This document shows, piece after piece, positions 1-6,372 of a stretch of DNA of 57,418 bases; positions within the stretch are counted from its first letter, which is position 1; each line of letters starts with the position of its first letter. Position numbers and translations under genes: made by a program. Source of the DNA: Barnesiella sp. WM24 (GTDB lineage Bacteria > Bacteroidota > Bacteroidia > Bacteroidales > Muribaculaceae); the NCBI RefSeq assembly GCF_004570975.1, contig NZ_SPPC01000017.1, forward strand, positions 1 to 57,418, read 5' to 3'. The notes below the pieces were generated by a model. The model made no database searches. It had not been told where the DNA came from and worked only from the letters and a program-made list of their open reading frames with translations.

Positions 1-11
1 GTTTCCTAAAC
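1..11. repeat. Left attachment core (att)
   Basis: GTTTCCTAAAC is repeated exactly at 57408-57418 and at 130-140 inside the tRNA-Arg gene. It has partial dyad symmetry (GTTT-CCT-AAAC), matching the anticodon stem-loop of tRNA-Arg(CCU). Tyrosine integrases commonly use such tRNA segments as crossover sites. I infer that copies 1-11 and 57408-57418 are the two ends of the integrated element. Confidence 0.75.
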
Positions 12-100
12 GTATGAGCTATTCAAGGGCATAAAATTGAAGCTCAAAGCCGTTTACTAAGTGAACAACTGAGCCAACAGATATTGATAATTCGTCATAA

Positions 101-172
101 AGCCTTGTAGTTCAACGGATAGAATAGTGGTTTCCTAAACCATAGATTGGGGTTCGATTCCCCACAGGGCTA
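101..172 (+). tRNA. tRNA-Arg (anticodon CCU)
   Basis: A full cloverleaf can be drawn: a 7-bp acceptor stem (AGCCTTG with CAGGGCT, one G-U pair), a D arm, an anticodon stem GTGGT/ACCAT with loop TTCCTAA (anticodon CCT, reads AGG), and a T arm TGGGG-TTCGATT-CCCCA. The discriminator is A and CCA is not encoded. The loop and inner stem contain the 11-bp att core. No Bacteroidota-type promoter is visible in the 100 bases upstream, so transcription may enter from the flanking host tRNA promoter. An intact tRNA inside the element would replace the host gene split by integration. Confidence 0.93.
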
Positions 173-180
173 CAAAATAT

Positions 181-210
181 CGCCTCACTCATACAGAGTG
201 GGGCGTTTTT
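181..210 (+). terminator. Rho-independent terminator after tRNA-Arg
   Basis: Stem arms at 181-190 and 196-205 pair with one G-U, the loop is ATACA, and five T follow. It ends the tRNA transcript and insulates the integrase promoter. Confidence 0.8.
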
Positions 211-237
211 ATTTCCTCACTTTCCGCAGAATTTAGC

Positions 238-245
238 TATATTTG
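238..245 (+). promoter_or_regulatory. Integrase promoter -7 box
   Basis: TATATTTG matches the Bacteroidota -7 consensus TAnnTTTG and lies 38 bases before the integrase ATG. No clear TTTG is seen at the -33 position, where the preceding terminator ends. Confidence 0.55.
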
Positions 246-255
246 CGGTGGAAAG

Positions 256-276
256 TTCTACAATAGTTCTACAAGA
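256..276. repeat. End repeat, left copy (possible integrase arm site)
   Basis: A 21-bp stretch containing TTCTACAA twice (11 bases apart) recurs identically at 57340-57360 near the right end, in the same orientation. Paired copies near both att cores suggest arm-type integrase binding sites. The left copy lies between the integrase promoter and its start codon, so binding could also repress the integrase. Confidence 0.6.
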
Positions 277-282
277 AAAGAC

Positions 283-1563
283 ATGGCTACATTCAAGGCT
301 GAGATTTACGCTCATCAAAAGAGAGCGGACGGCACTTATAATATCAAAATCCGCGTTACGCATAAGCAACGCAAGAAGTATCTCTCTACTCCGTGGTATG
401 TGGGTAAAGAGGATTTGACCCGTGCCCTCAAACTGAAAAACCAAAAGTACATCGACATGGTAGAGGACACATTGCGCCGCTATCGCGCCATTTGCAATAA
501 CGTGGGCGAGGGGCTTGATGATATGACCGTGGAGCAAGTCGTTGAACTTATAACACGCAAGACAACTGAGCAGCCTTTTGATTTGGATATTGTGGCATAT
601 ACTGAGGCTTTCATTGTCAAGCTGGAAAAAGAGGGTCGTGGCGGCACCGCCAAAGCCTACCAAGTTGCCATTAACAGCCTCAAGCGATTTGCCGAGCGTG
701 ATGTTGTAAGCATTAAGGAAATCACGGTGCAATTTCTCAACGATTGGATAGATTGGATTGGTAAGCAGCCACCACGGAGAAACTGCAAGAAAGGCGACCG
801 AGCGCAAGGCTTATATCTCGCTCAACTCCGGGCAATGTATAATCGTGCAAAATTGGAGTTCAACGATGAAGAGGCCGGCATAATTCGCATACCATTCTCT
901 CCATTCAATAAGATTACCATTCCTAAGCCCACGCTATCGCGCAAACGCGCTTTGACAGTGGAGCAGATGAGGGCATTGGCGAAAGTGCCTTACACGACCA
1001 TTCTACAACCCGGTGTTAATCGCTTCAACTTTGCCAAAGACTTATTCCTTTTGAGTTTCTTTCTGGTGGGTATGAATGAGGCCGACCTATACGCCGCCAC
1101 CGATTACAAGGACGGTCGAATTACATACCAACGCCAAAAGACGCGCAACCGCCGAGCTGACAAAGCCGAAATCTCTATTAAGATAGAGCCGGAGGCGCAA
1201 GCTCTCGTAGAAAAGTATCGGGACCCGACAGGGCAAAGGGTGTTCAATTTCTATAAGCTCTATTCCTCGACTGACACTTTTTGCGCAGCAATCAATAAGG
1301 GGCTGAAAAGGATTGGTGCTATTATCGGTGTTGATGATTTGGAGTTTTACGCAGCCCGGCATAGTTGGGCTACGATAGCCAACAATGATGCTGATATAGA
1401 CAAATACACCGTCCACTCTGCACTCAACCATGTAGATGAGAGTATGCGCGTAACCGACATCTACATTCGTAAGAGTTGGGATAAGATAGATAAGGCAAAC
1501 CGTGCCGTACTTGACTTGTTGGCATTGGATTTACCAAGTGTAGATGAGCCTAAAATTAGATAG
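283..1563 (+). CDS. int: Tyrosine recombinase / phage integrase
   Basis: A 426-residue protein with the layout of Bacteroidota integrases: an N-terminal arm-binding part, a SAM-like core-binding domain (about 100-200) and a C-terminal catalytic domain. Visible active-site elements are K286 (QKTRN), R359-H360 in AARHSW, H383 in ALNH and the nucleophile Y394 in TDIYIRKSW. The first catalytic arginine, normally in a TGLRxSE-like box, is absent: the box reads VGMNEAD with N264. Similar substitutions occur in other Bacteroidota integrases. It catalyses integration at the tRNA-Arg core. The gene sits just inside the left att site and is followed by a terminator hairpin at 1623-1651. Confidence 0.93.
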   Translation: MATFKAEIYAHQKRADGTYNIKIRVTHKQRKKYLSTPWYVGKEDLTRALKLKNQKYIDMVEDTLRRYRAICNNVGEGLDDMTVEQVVELITRKTTEQPFDLDIVAYTEAFIVKLEKEGRGGTAKAYQVAINSLKRFAERDVVSIKEITVQFLNDWIDWIGKQPPRRNCKKGDRAQGLYLAQLRAMYNRAKLEFNDEEAGIIRIPFSPFNKITIPKPTLSRKRALTVEQMRALAKVPYTTILQPGVNRFNFAKDLFLLSFFLVGMNEADLYAATDYKDGRITYQRQKTRNRRADKAEISIKIEPEAQALVEKYRDPTGQRVFNFYKLYSSTDTFCAAINKGLKRIGAIIGVDDLEFYAARHSWATIANNDADIDKYTVHSALNHVDESMRVTDIYIRKSWDKIDKANRAVLDLLALDLPSVDEPKIR

Positions 1564-1975
1564 TTTTGCTTAGGCAAAATGAAATTTTTGCTTAGGCAAA
1601 AGTTCGTAACGTACTGATATATAAGGGCAATTTTTCAAAGTTGCCTTTTTAATTTTGCTTAGGCAAAATGTTCCACGGAGAAAACGCCCCTAAAAATAGG
1701 CTCTCAAACACACTTTTTTAAGGTCGTTTTGCTTAGGCAAAATTTTACAACACAATTAAAATCAATGCTTTAATGATTTTATTTTGCTTAGGCAAAATGT
1801 TCCACGCCTTTTCATTTTGCTTAGGCAAAACATATAACACGTTGAATTATAGTGAAATACAAAATTTGCTTAGGCAAAATCTTTCGTTTGCCGTTTTGCT
1901 TAGGCAAAAGTTTGTAACGCATTGAATATCAAGCGCAATTTTTAAAATTTTGGATAAAATTTTGCTTAGGCAAAA
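1564..1975 (+). repeat. Array of nine 16-bp hairpin repeats (TTTTGC-TTAG-GCAAAA)
   Basis: Copies start at 1564, 1586, 1653, 1727, 1782, 1815, 1864 (first base changed), 1894 and 1960. Each is an imperfect palindrome: 6-bp arms TTTTGC/GCAAAA around a TTAG centre. All nine are in the same orientation. Flanks repeat too: AAAATGTTCCACG follows two copies, and a GTAACG...TGA...ATAT...GCAATTTTT unit follows two others. Spacing is irregular (22 to 74 bp). Function unknown; candidates are protein-binding iterons or centromere sites, a replication or transfer site, or a host-type intergenic repeat. Confidence 0.9.
1623..1651 (+). terminator. Probable integrase terminator
   Basis: GGCAA and TTGCC arms surround an A/T-rich loop and are followed by TTTTT. 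It lies 60 bases after the integrase stop codon, inside the hairpin-repeat array. Confidence 0.55.
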
Positions 1976-2092
1976 AAATCTCCCTCGCGCCTGCGCGCAT
2001 TATGCGCCTGCGCGCGTAAAAATATATACTCTATATAGAGAGTATAAGTAAAGTGTTAGTATATGAAATAGGGGGTGTGGGGGAAAGAACAA
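1976..2092. other. Non-coding stretch with GC-rich repeat and inverted repeat
   Basis: No gene is seen. GCGCCTGCGCGC occurs twice (1987-1998, 2004-2015), giving a GC-rich block in AT-rich DNA. It is followed by an inverted repeat TATACTCT (2025-2032) / AGAGTATA (2039-2046) and a G-rich stretch (2071-2083). With the hairpin array this completes a 563-bp gene-free region between the integrase and lysogeny operons. Confidence 0.6.
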
Positions 2093-2125
2093 AACAGGGC
2101 AACACTCCGAAAGTGCTGCCCTGTT
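2093..2125 (-). terminator. Terminator of the leftward lysogeny operon
   Basis: Arms 2093-2106 and 2112-2125 pair over 14 bp with one mismatch or G-U. Read leftward, the hairpin is followed by a T-rich tract (TTTTGTTCTTT). It starts directly after the last leftward stop codon. Confidence 0.8.
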
Positions 2126-2126
2126 C

Positions 2127-2381
2127 TTATTCATCGAACATCTTGCCGGTGCCGGTCAAGAGCCATTTGGCATTAACGCCATAGTCGATTATCATAGGCT
2201 GGAGCCACGACACTTGAAACCAACCTCTATCCAAGTCTTTGCGATTTGCGATAAGATTCCGGCGGTCTATCTCGTATAGCCGGCAATAGGTGTTTACACC
2301 CCTAATTCTTTTCATCGCTACAATCGCGTCCAAAGCGCAATAAAAACGCTCCATGATTTGCTTGCTTACTGGGGTGTTCAT
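2127..2381 (-). CDS. Small XRE-like regulator remnant or repressor partner
   Basis: An 84-residue protein. Its C-terminus, AKWLLTGTGKMF, matches the segment that follows the helix-turn-helix in many Bacteroidota phage repressors (WLLTGEGEM type). The first part (VSKQIMERFYCALDAIV, then YEIDRRNL) could form a helix-turn-helix with low similarity. It is the last gene of the leftward lysogeny operon and overlaps the lipoprotein gene by 4 bases (ATGA). It may modulate the main repressor encoded by the first gene. The function is inferred from the C-terminal motif and the position only. Confidence 0.7.
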   Translation of the reverse strand: MNTPVSKQIMERFYCALDAIVAMKRIRGVNTYCRLYEIDRRNLIANRKDLDRGWFQVSWLQPMIIDYGVNAKWLLTGTGKMFDE

Positions 2382-2785
2382 TCCGGCTCTGTTCTTATTA
2401 CTTTTGTTAAATCATCGTTGAGATACCATTTCTCTTTTCGGAGTATCTTTGCCCCCATAGCATTGTTGGCTCTGTATGTATGGCTAACATAACGGAAAAG
2501 CACCGCGTCCGGGTCATCACCATGCTCAATAAGATACGGGCGCAGCTCCATTGTCTTGTTGAAAATGGAATCGGGCGTCCACCCCTCGGCTTCGCCTTTT
2601 GCTCTTACTTGCTCCATTGCATAAAGCACAACGGTACATTCTTGAGGCTTTCCAAGCTCGACACACTCATAGCTATTTGGGTCGTTGAAACTTTCCTTGA
2701 CGTAGTTCTCAACAGCTTTCTCGTATGGCTTTTGGCAAGCAGAGAGTAAGATTGCCATCGCAATAATTGTGAGTATCTTTCTCAT
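2378..2785 (-). CDS. Putative lipoprotein of the lysogeny operon
   Basis: A 135-residue protein with a clear lipoprotein signal: MRK, a hydrophobic stretch, then lipobox LSAC with the acceptor cysteine at residue 17. The mature part is charged and mostly helical by appearance (YEKAVENYVKESFNDPNSYE). No enzymatic motif is seen. It is co-transcribed with the repressor, so it should be made in the lysogen and placed in the cell envelope. Prophage lipoproteins in this position often alter the host surface or exclude superinfecting phage, but that role is only inferred here. Confidence 0.75.
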   Translation of the reverse strand: MRKILTIIAMAILLSACQKPYEKAVENYVKESFNDPNSYECVELGKPQECTVVLYAMEQVRAKGEAEGWTPDSIFNKTMELRPYLIEHGDDPDAVLFRYVSHTYRANNAMGAKILRKEKWYLNDDLTKVIRTEPE

Positions 2786-2789
2786 CGGC

Positions 2790-2990
2790 TTATTCGTTCA
2801 ATGCCCGGATAAGCTCAACGTCCGCTTTAAGTTGGTAAAGCTCATCGAGGGGCTGGTTGGTTATCTTTGCAGTCGTTATCGCCTTTTCAAGCTCGGTAAG
2901 CACTCTAAGGCTCTCATCGGGATTTACCCGGTTTACACTGGTGAGGCTTTCCTTGTAAAGCTCCAACACCATACGGTAGTATTTATTCAT
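2790..2990 (-). CDS. Small helical protein of unknown function
   Basis: A 66-residue, charged, probably all-helical protein (LTELEKAITTAK...LYQLKADVELI). It overlaps the repressor stop by 4 bases (ATGA) and ends 4 bases before the lipoprotein gene, so translation is probably coupled. I do not recognise the family. Confidence 0.65.
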   Translation of the reverse strand: MNKYYRMVLELYKESLTSVNRVNPDESLRVLTELEKAITTAKITNQPLDELYQLKADVELIRALNE

Positions 2991-3511
2991 GCCATATCAA
3001 TATTTAGTTTTTGTTCGATTATAGACAATAGGCGGTTCATCTGTTGTTGCGCCACATCAACTTGTGCTTGTGCGCGGTCTACTTGGTCTTGCGCTCTACG
3101 GGTTAACTCGTGAGCCTCTTTTGTGAGGTCTGCTTGAGCAGTCATGGCAGCAATGATTTTGTCTATCTCCGCTCCAAAGGAGCATGGTGGATTATTAGTA
3201 AAATCGTGACCGGCAAACTGAGGGTTGGGTCCCGTTATTGGCCCGTGGAAATGCTGGCCGCCACCGTGATTGTCTTGTGAGCCTATGAGCATAGCTCCCT
3301 CGCCTGTTTCAAGCCACTCACTATTGATTTGTGCGCTAAGTTTACTTAACTTGTTTATAAAATCCGGGCTTGTGGCTCTGCCATTAACGAGCTGTGATAG
3401 GTAGCTTTTGTTTGAGATACCCAATTTTTCACCCAAATCTTGTTGTGATGAAATTATGCCTTGACTTATTAGCCAGTGGACTATTGTCTTAATTCGCGTA
3501 TTTTCAGCCAT
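2987..3511 (-). CDS. XRE-family phage repressor (CI-like)
   Basis: A 174-residue protein. Residues about 8-60 form an XRE helix-turn-helix: QDLGEKLGISNKSYLSQLVNGRATSPDFINKL, followed by EWLETGEGAML, typical of Bacteroidota phage repressors. The C-terminal 60 residues are a Q/A-rich heptad region (RRAQDQVDRAQAQVDVAQQQ) likely to oligomerise as a coiled coil. There is no peptidase domain, so it is not a self-cleaving LexA/CI type. It heads the leftward lysogeny operon and faces a Cro-like gene. It is the best candidate for the protein that binds the dispersed 17-bp palindromes, one of which overlaps its own promoter. Confidence 0.85.
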   Translation of the reverse strand: MAENTRIKTIVHWLISQGIISSQQDLGEKLGISNKSYLSQLVNGRATSPDFINKLSKLSAQINSEWLETGEGAMLIGSQDNHGGGQHFHGPITGPNPQFAGHDFTNNPPCSFGAEIDKIIAAMTAQADLTKEAHELTRRAQDQVDRAQAQVDVAQQQMNRLLSIIEQKLNIDMA

Positions 3512-3557
3512 TTAGCGTTTTAATGGAAAAAATTCTTATAAAATAGTTTACTAAACA

Positions 3558-3589
3558 TTTGGCGATTCGGATAAACTTGTTTATCTTTG
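3558..3589 (+). promoter_or_regulatory. Rightward early promoter
   Basis: TTTG (3558-3561), a 20-nt spacer and TATCTTTG (3582-3589) give a perfect Bacteroidota promoter, with a start near 3596. A 16-bp palindrome, GATAAAC-TT-GTTTATC, overlaps the -7 box and may be an operator. The promoter precedes the Cro-like gene and probably the whole early operon. Confidence 0.75.
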
Positions 3590-3614
3590 CACCATAATAA
3601 GTTTTGTAGTGGCG

Positions 3615-3647
3615 CAAAGATACAAAAATTTGTGCTTACTGAACACA
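3615..3647 (-). promoter_or_regulatory. Leftward repressor promoter with palindromic operator
   Basis: On the minus strand a -7 box TATCTTTG (3615-3622) follows, by 8 nt, a 17-bp palindrome TGTGTTC-AGT-AAGCACA (3631-3647). This matches the layout of the promoters at 17077 and 51288. The palindrome occupies the -33 position and no TTTG is present. TATCTTTGC plus neighbouring bases form a 12-bp inverted repeat (one mismatch) with the rightward -7 box at 3582-3593. The two start sites face each other, so the transcripts overlap by about 10 nt. Confidence 0.65.
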
Positions 3648-3666
3648 TAACACTATAAGTTTTATA

Positions 3667-3891
3667 ATGGAGAACAATAAAAAAACTAAGTTTCGACAAT
3701 TCTATGACGCACTGCCACCAAAGGCCGATATAGCCCCTAAAACGGCATTCGTCAAGAAAATCGCGGCTATGTGCAAAGTGCATGAGGTAACGGTGCGCTG
3801 CTGGATAGCCGGCACCCAAAAGCCGGACGCACTTAAAACCTCTATTATAGCCAAAGAGTTAGGTATTTCCGAACAAGAATTATTCACCTAA
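3667..3891 (+). CDS. Cro-like small DNA-binding protein
   Basis: A 74-residue basic protein in which residues 25-70 resemble a helix-turn-helix: AFVKKIAAMCKVHEVTVRCWIAG, then AKELGISEQELFT. It is transcribed divergently from the repressor, directly downstream of the early promoter, which is the usual place of a Cro-type antirepressor or lytic regulator. The family assignment rests on motif shape and position, not on a firm match. Confidence 0.75.
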   Translation: MENNKKTKFRQFYDALPPKADIAPKTAFVKKIAAMCKVHEVTVRCWIAGTQKPDALKTSIIAKELGISEQELFT

Positions 3892-3904
3892 AAACGCAAC
3901 ACCG

Positions 3905-4117
3905 ATGACAGGAATACAAATCTTTAACACCGTTTGGCTTTTCATTTGGCTCTTATGTCTTGTGGGGGCAATCTGGGGAGTTTGCGCCGGCAATCCGGCA
4001 CATTGGCTATCCGTGGTCGCTTCTCTCTACTTTTCTGGTTTGCTCTTTCTTGATAATGAGGACGGAGAAAGCCTCAAGGATTTACTAATTCGCAAATTGA
4101 AAGCGCATAGAAAATAG
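3905..4117 (+). CDS. Small membrane protein
   Basis: A 70-residue protein with two hydrophobic segments (about 6-27 and 32-49) and a charged C-terminus (LLIRKLKAHRK), so probably an inner-membrane hairpin with a cytoplasmic tail. It lies 13 bases after the Cro-like gene and 3 bases before the excisionase-like gene. Early phage membrane proteins of this size can act in superinfection exclusion, but nothing in the sequence fixes its role. Confidence 0.65.
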   Translation: MTGIQIFNTVWLFIWLLCLVGAIWGVCAGNPAHWLSVVASLYFSGLLFLDNEDGESLKDLLIRKLKAHRK

Positions 4118-4120
4118 GCT

Positions 4121-4405
4121 ATGACAATCACTATGGAATTGTACGAACTCAAAACGCTGTGCGCGAATATGGCGGCTCTGGGTGTTGCTACTTACCAAAA
4201 GGAAGCGGCTCCGGCAACTGACCTCATTTCCCAACGGGAAGCGTATCGCCAATTCCAAGAGGTGAGGGTTAAACGCTGGGTCGAAAATGGATTGATAACA
4301 CCCCAACGCAACGGGGCTGCACAAAATTCCAAACGCTACTATTCACGCGCAGAGCTTATGGCTCTTAATCAAGCCGAAAGGTTAAACACAATAATTCACA
4401 AATAA
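4121..4405 (+). CDS. MerR/excisionase-like helix-turn-helix protein
   Basis: A 94-residue protein. Residues 35-80 carry a winged helix pattern seen in Bacteroidota excisionase-like proteins: LISQREAYRQFQEVRVKRWVENGLITPQR, then KRYYSRAELMAL. It may start at 4121 or at the internal ATG 4133. It could be the recombination directionality factor for the integrase, although it is far from int, or an early regulator. It is followed 2 bases later by the SMC-like ATPase gene. Confidence 0.75.
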   Translation: MTITMELYELKTLCANMAALGVATYQKEAAPATDLISQREAYRQFQEVRVKRWVENGLITPQRNGAAQNSKRYYSRAELMALNQAERLNTIIHK

Positions 4406-4407
4406 GC

Positions 4408-6363
4408 ATGAAAAAGATTTTTCTAAAATCCCTTACACTGGTAAACTTTAAGGGTGTGCGCGAGTTTCATGCCGATTTCTCCAATGCAGTAACGCTGGTA
4501 TCTGGCGAAAATGGCACGGGCAAAACCACGCTCTATGATGGTTATCTGTGGCTGCTATTCGGAAAGGATAGCGCAGGGCGTAGCGATTTCAACATTAAGA
4601 CGCTCGATGAGAACGGCAAGCCTATCTATCGTCTGGAACACTCGGTAACAGGTGTGTTTGTAATAGACGGCCGAGAGGTAAAACTGCAACGCTGCCTTGT
4701 TGAGAAATGGAACAAGGTTAACGGCTCCACCGAGGAAACGATGAAAGATGAAACCCAATTTTTCATCAATGATGTACGTTGCGGCACCAAAAAGGAATAT
4801 CAAGCCGAAATATCCGAGATTATACCCGAAGATGTGTTTAGGCTTATAACCAATCCCTATCTTTTCCCCCGTCTTTCAGCCGAGGACCAGAAAGATATGT
4901 TGCTTGAAATCGTAGGCAACATAGATGATAATGAGGTGGCCGCGCTCAACCCGGAATTTATGGCATTGCTCGACCATATCAACGGCACTTCTCTTGCAAA
5001 ATACGCTACCGAGGTAGCCGCCAAGAAAAAAGGGTGTAATGACGCGCTAACTACCATTCCGGCGGCAATCGAAACAGCCCAAAAGTTTTTGAACGACATA
5101 GAAGACTGGGCCGCGCTTGAAAGTGAGCTTACAACCAAGAAAGCGAGCCTCGCCAACATTGACGCTCAACTCGCCGATGTGAACAATGCGGCTATGGCTG
5201 CAAATCAGCGCAAGACCGAGATTGTGCGTATGTGCGGTGAAAAGCGAATTGCGTTAGGTAATCGTGAAAATGAAATCCGAGTGCAAGCCAGCTCTGACCG
5301 AAACAAGGCTATGGCAGATGTTCAAGCTATGGAGAGTGAGCTTGCGACCATACAGCGCAATATCGAATCCAAGCGTAACGAACTGACGGCATTAAAAGCC
5401 ACTATCGCCAAGACCGACACCGAGATTGTAGAACTCCGTGCGCAATTTAAGGCCGTGGCTCTTGAAACCTACAAAGAGCCGGCACATGACAATCTCGTAT
5501 GCCCTACTTGCGGAGAACCGCTTAGGGGCGAAAACCTCAAAAAGCAGCTTGAAACACTCCGTGGTAACTTTGAGCAGCACAAAGCCAAACGCCAAAAGGA
5601 AATCCAAGCCCGCGGCATACCTATGGGGCAAGCCTTAGAAGCCGCCAAAGCCAATGAAACACGCCTTACGGGGCAAATCTCGACCTTAGAGGATAGGGCG
5701 TTGGAACTCAAAGGTAAAATCGAATACGCCAAAGCTCATATTCCTGCCGCGCTCAACGCCGAGGAAATAATCAGCAAGGACGCACAATGTATTGCTCTTA
5801 CCAACGAAATCCAAGAGCTTAACAACCAACTCAACGCCGATGTAAAGCCGGCCGACACAAGCGAACTGCAAGAGGCAAAGGCTATGCTTGCCGATAGTAT
5901 CGCAGAACTCAATCAGCGACTGGGTAAGCGAGCCGCCGTTGACCGCGCCCAAAAGGAACTCGCCGAGTTAGAGGAAAAGCGCATAGCCAATAACCAAGCC
6001 ATTGCCGATTTGGAGCGTTGGGAGGACACCTATACCCGTTTCCTCAAAGCCAAAGATGAATTGCTCTATCAGCGTATCAACGGCCTTTTCAGCTATGTTT
6101 CTTTCTCTTTCATCAAAGAGCAAAAGAACGGTGGCGAGAAAATCACTTGTGTATGCACCGTGGACGGCACCCCCTATCCCGATGTTAACGCCGCCGGAAA
6201 GCTCAACGCAGGTCTTGACATCATCAACGCCCTATGTAAAGCCAAAGGCTACTCCGCGCCAATATTCATTGACAACCGCGAGAGCGTTAACGAGGCTATC
6301 CCCACAATCTCGCAGGTTATCAATCTCCGCGTGAGCTACGACAAAGCATTAACAATCCAATAA
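4408..6363 (+). CDS. SMC/Rad50-like ATPase (SbcC-type)
   Basis: A 651-residue protein. The N-terminal P-loop GENGTGKTT is at 33-41. Long coiled coils flank a CPTC zinc-hook motif (C365, C368), and the C-terminal half ends in an APIFIDNRESVNE Walker B-like segment around 618-628. This is the architecture of Rad50/SbcC/RecF-like ATPases that process DNA ends. No SbcD-type nuclease is next to it, but a RecT annealase gene follows within 10 bases and an MBL-fold protein after that. I infer a phage recombination or end-processing module. Confidence 0.88.
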   Translation: MKKIFLKSLTLVNFKGVREFHADFSNAVTLVSGENGTGKTTLYDGYLWLLFGKDSAGRSDFNIKTLDENGKPIYRLEHSVTGVFVIDGREVKLQRCLVEKWNKVNGSTEETMKDETQFFINDVRCGTKKEYQAEISEIIPEDVFRLITNPYLFPRLSAEDQKDMLLEIVGNIDDNEVAALNPEFMALLDHINGTSLAKYATEVAAKKKGCNDALTTIPAAIETAQKFLNDIEDWAALESELTTKKASLANIDAQLADVNNAAMAANQRKTEIVRMCGEKRIALGNRENEIRVQASSDRNKAMADVQAMESELATIQRNIESKRNELTALKATIAKTDTEIVELRAQFKAVALETYKEPAHDNLVCPTCGEPLRGENLKKQLETLRGNFEQHKAKRQKEIQARGIPMGQALEAAKANETRLTGQISTLEDRALELKGKIEYAKAHIPAALNAEEIISKDAQCIALTNEIQELNNQLNADVKPADTSELQEAKAMLADSIAELNQRLGKRAAVDRAQKELAELEEKRIANNQAIADLERWEDTYTRFLKAKDELLYQRINGLFSYVSFSFIKEQKNGGEKITCVCTVDGTPYPDVNAAGKLNAGLDIINALCKAKGYSAPIFIDNRESVNEAIPTISQVINLRVSYDKALTIQ

Positions 6364-6372
6364 GTTACTACA

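Noticed and set aside
1564-1975. Possible CRISPR array
   Set aside because: Repeats are 16 bp with irregular 22-74 bp spacing, spacers are partly similar to each other, and no cas genes are present.
1987-2015. GC-rich direct repeat as a chi-like or origin element
   Set aside because: Only two copies of GCGCCTGCGCGC are present, with nothing else to support an origin or recombination hotspot.
2861-2868. TATCTTTG inside the lysogeny operon (also near 2448 and 30448)
   Set aside because: These lie within genes on the opposite strand, without a TTTG at the right distance and without a gene to serve.
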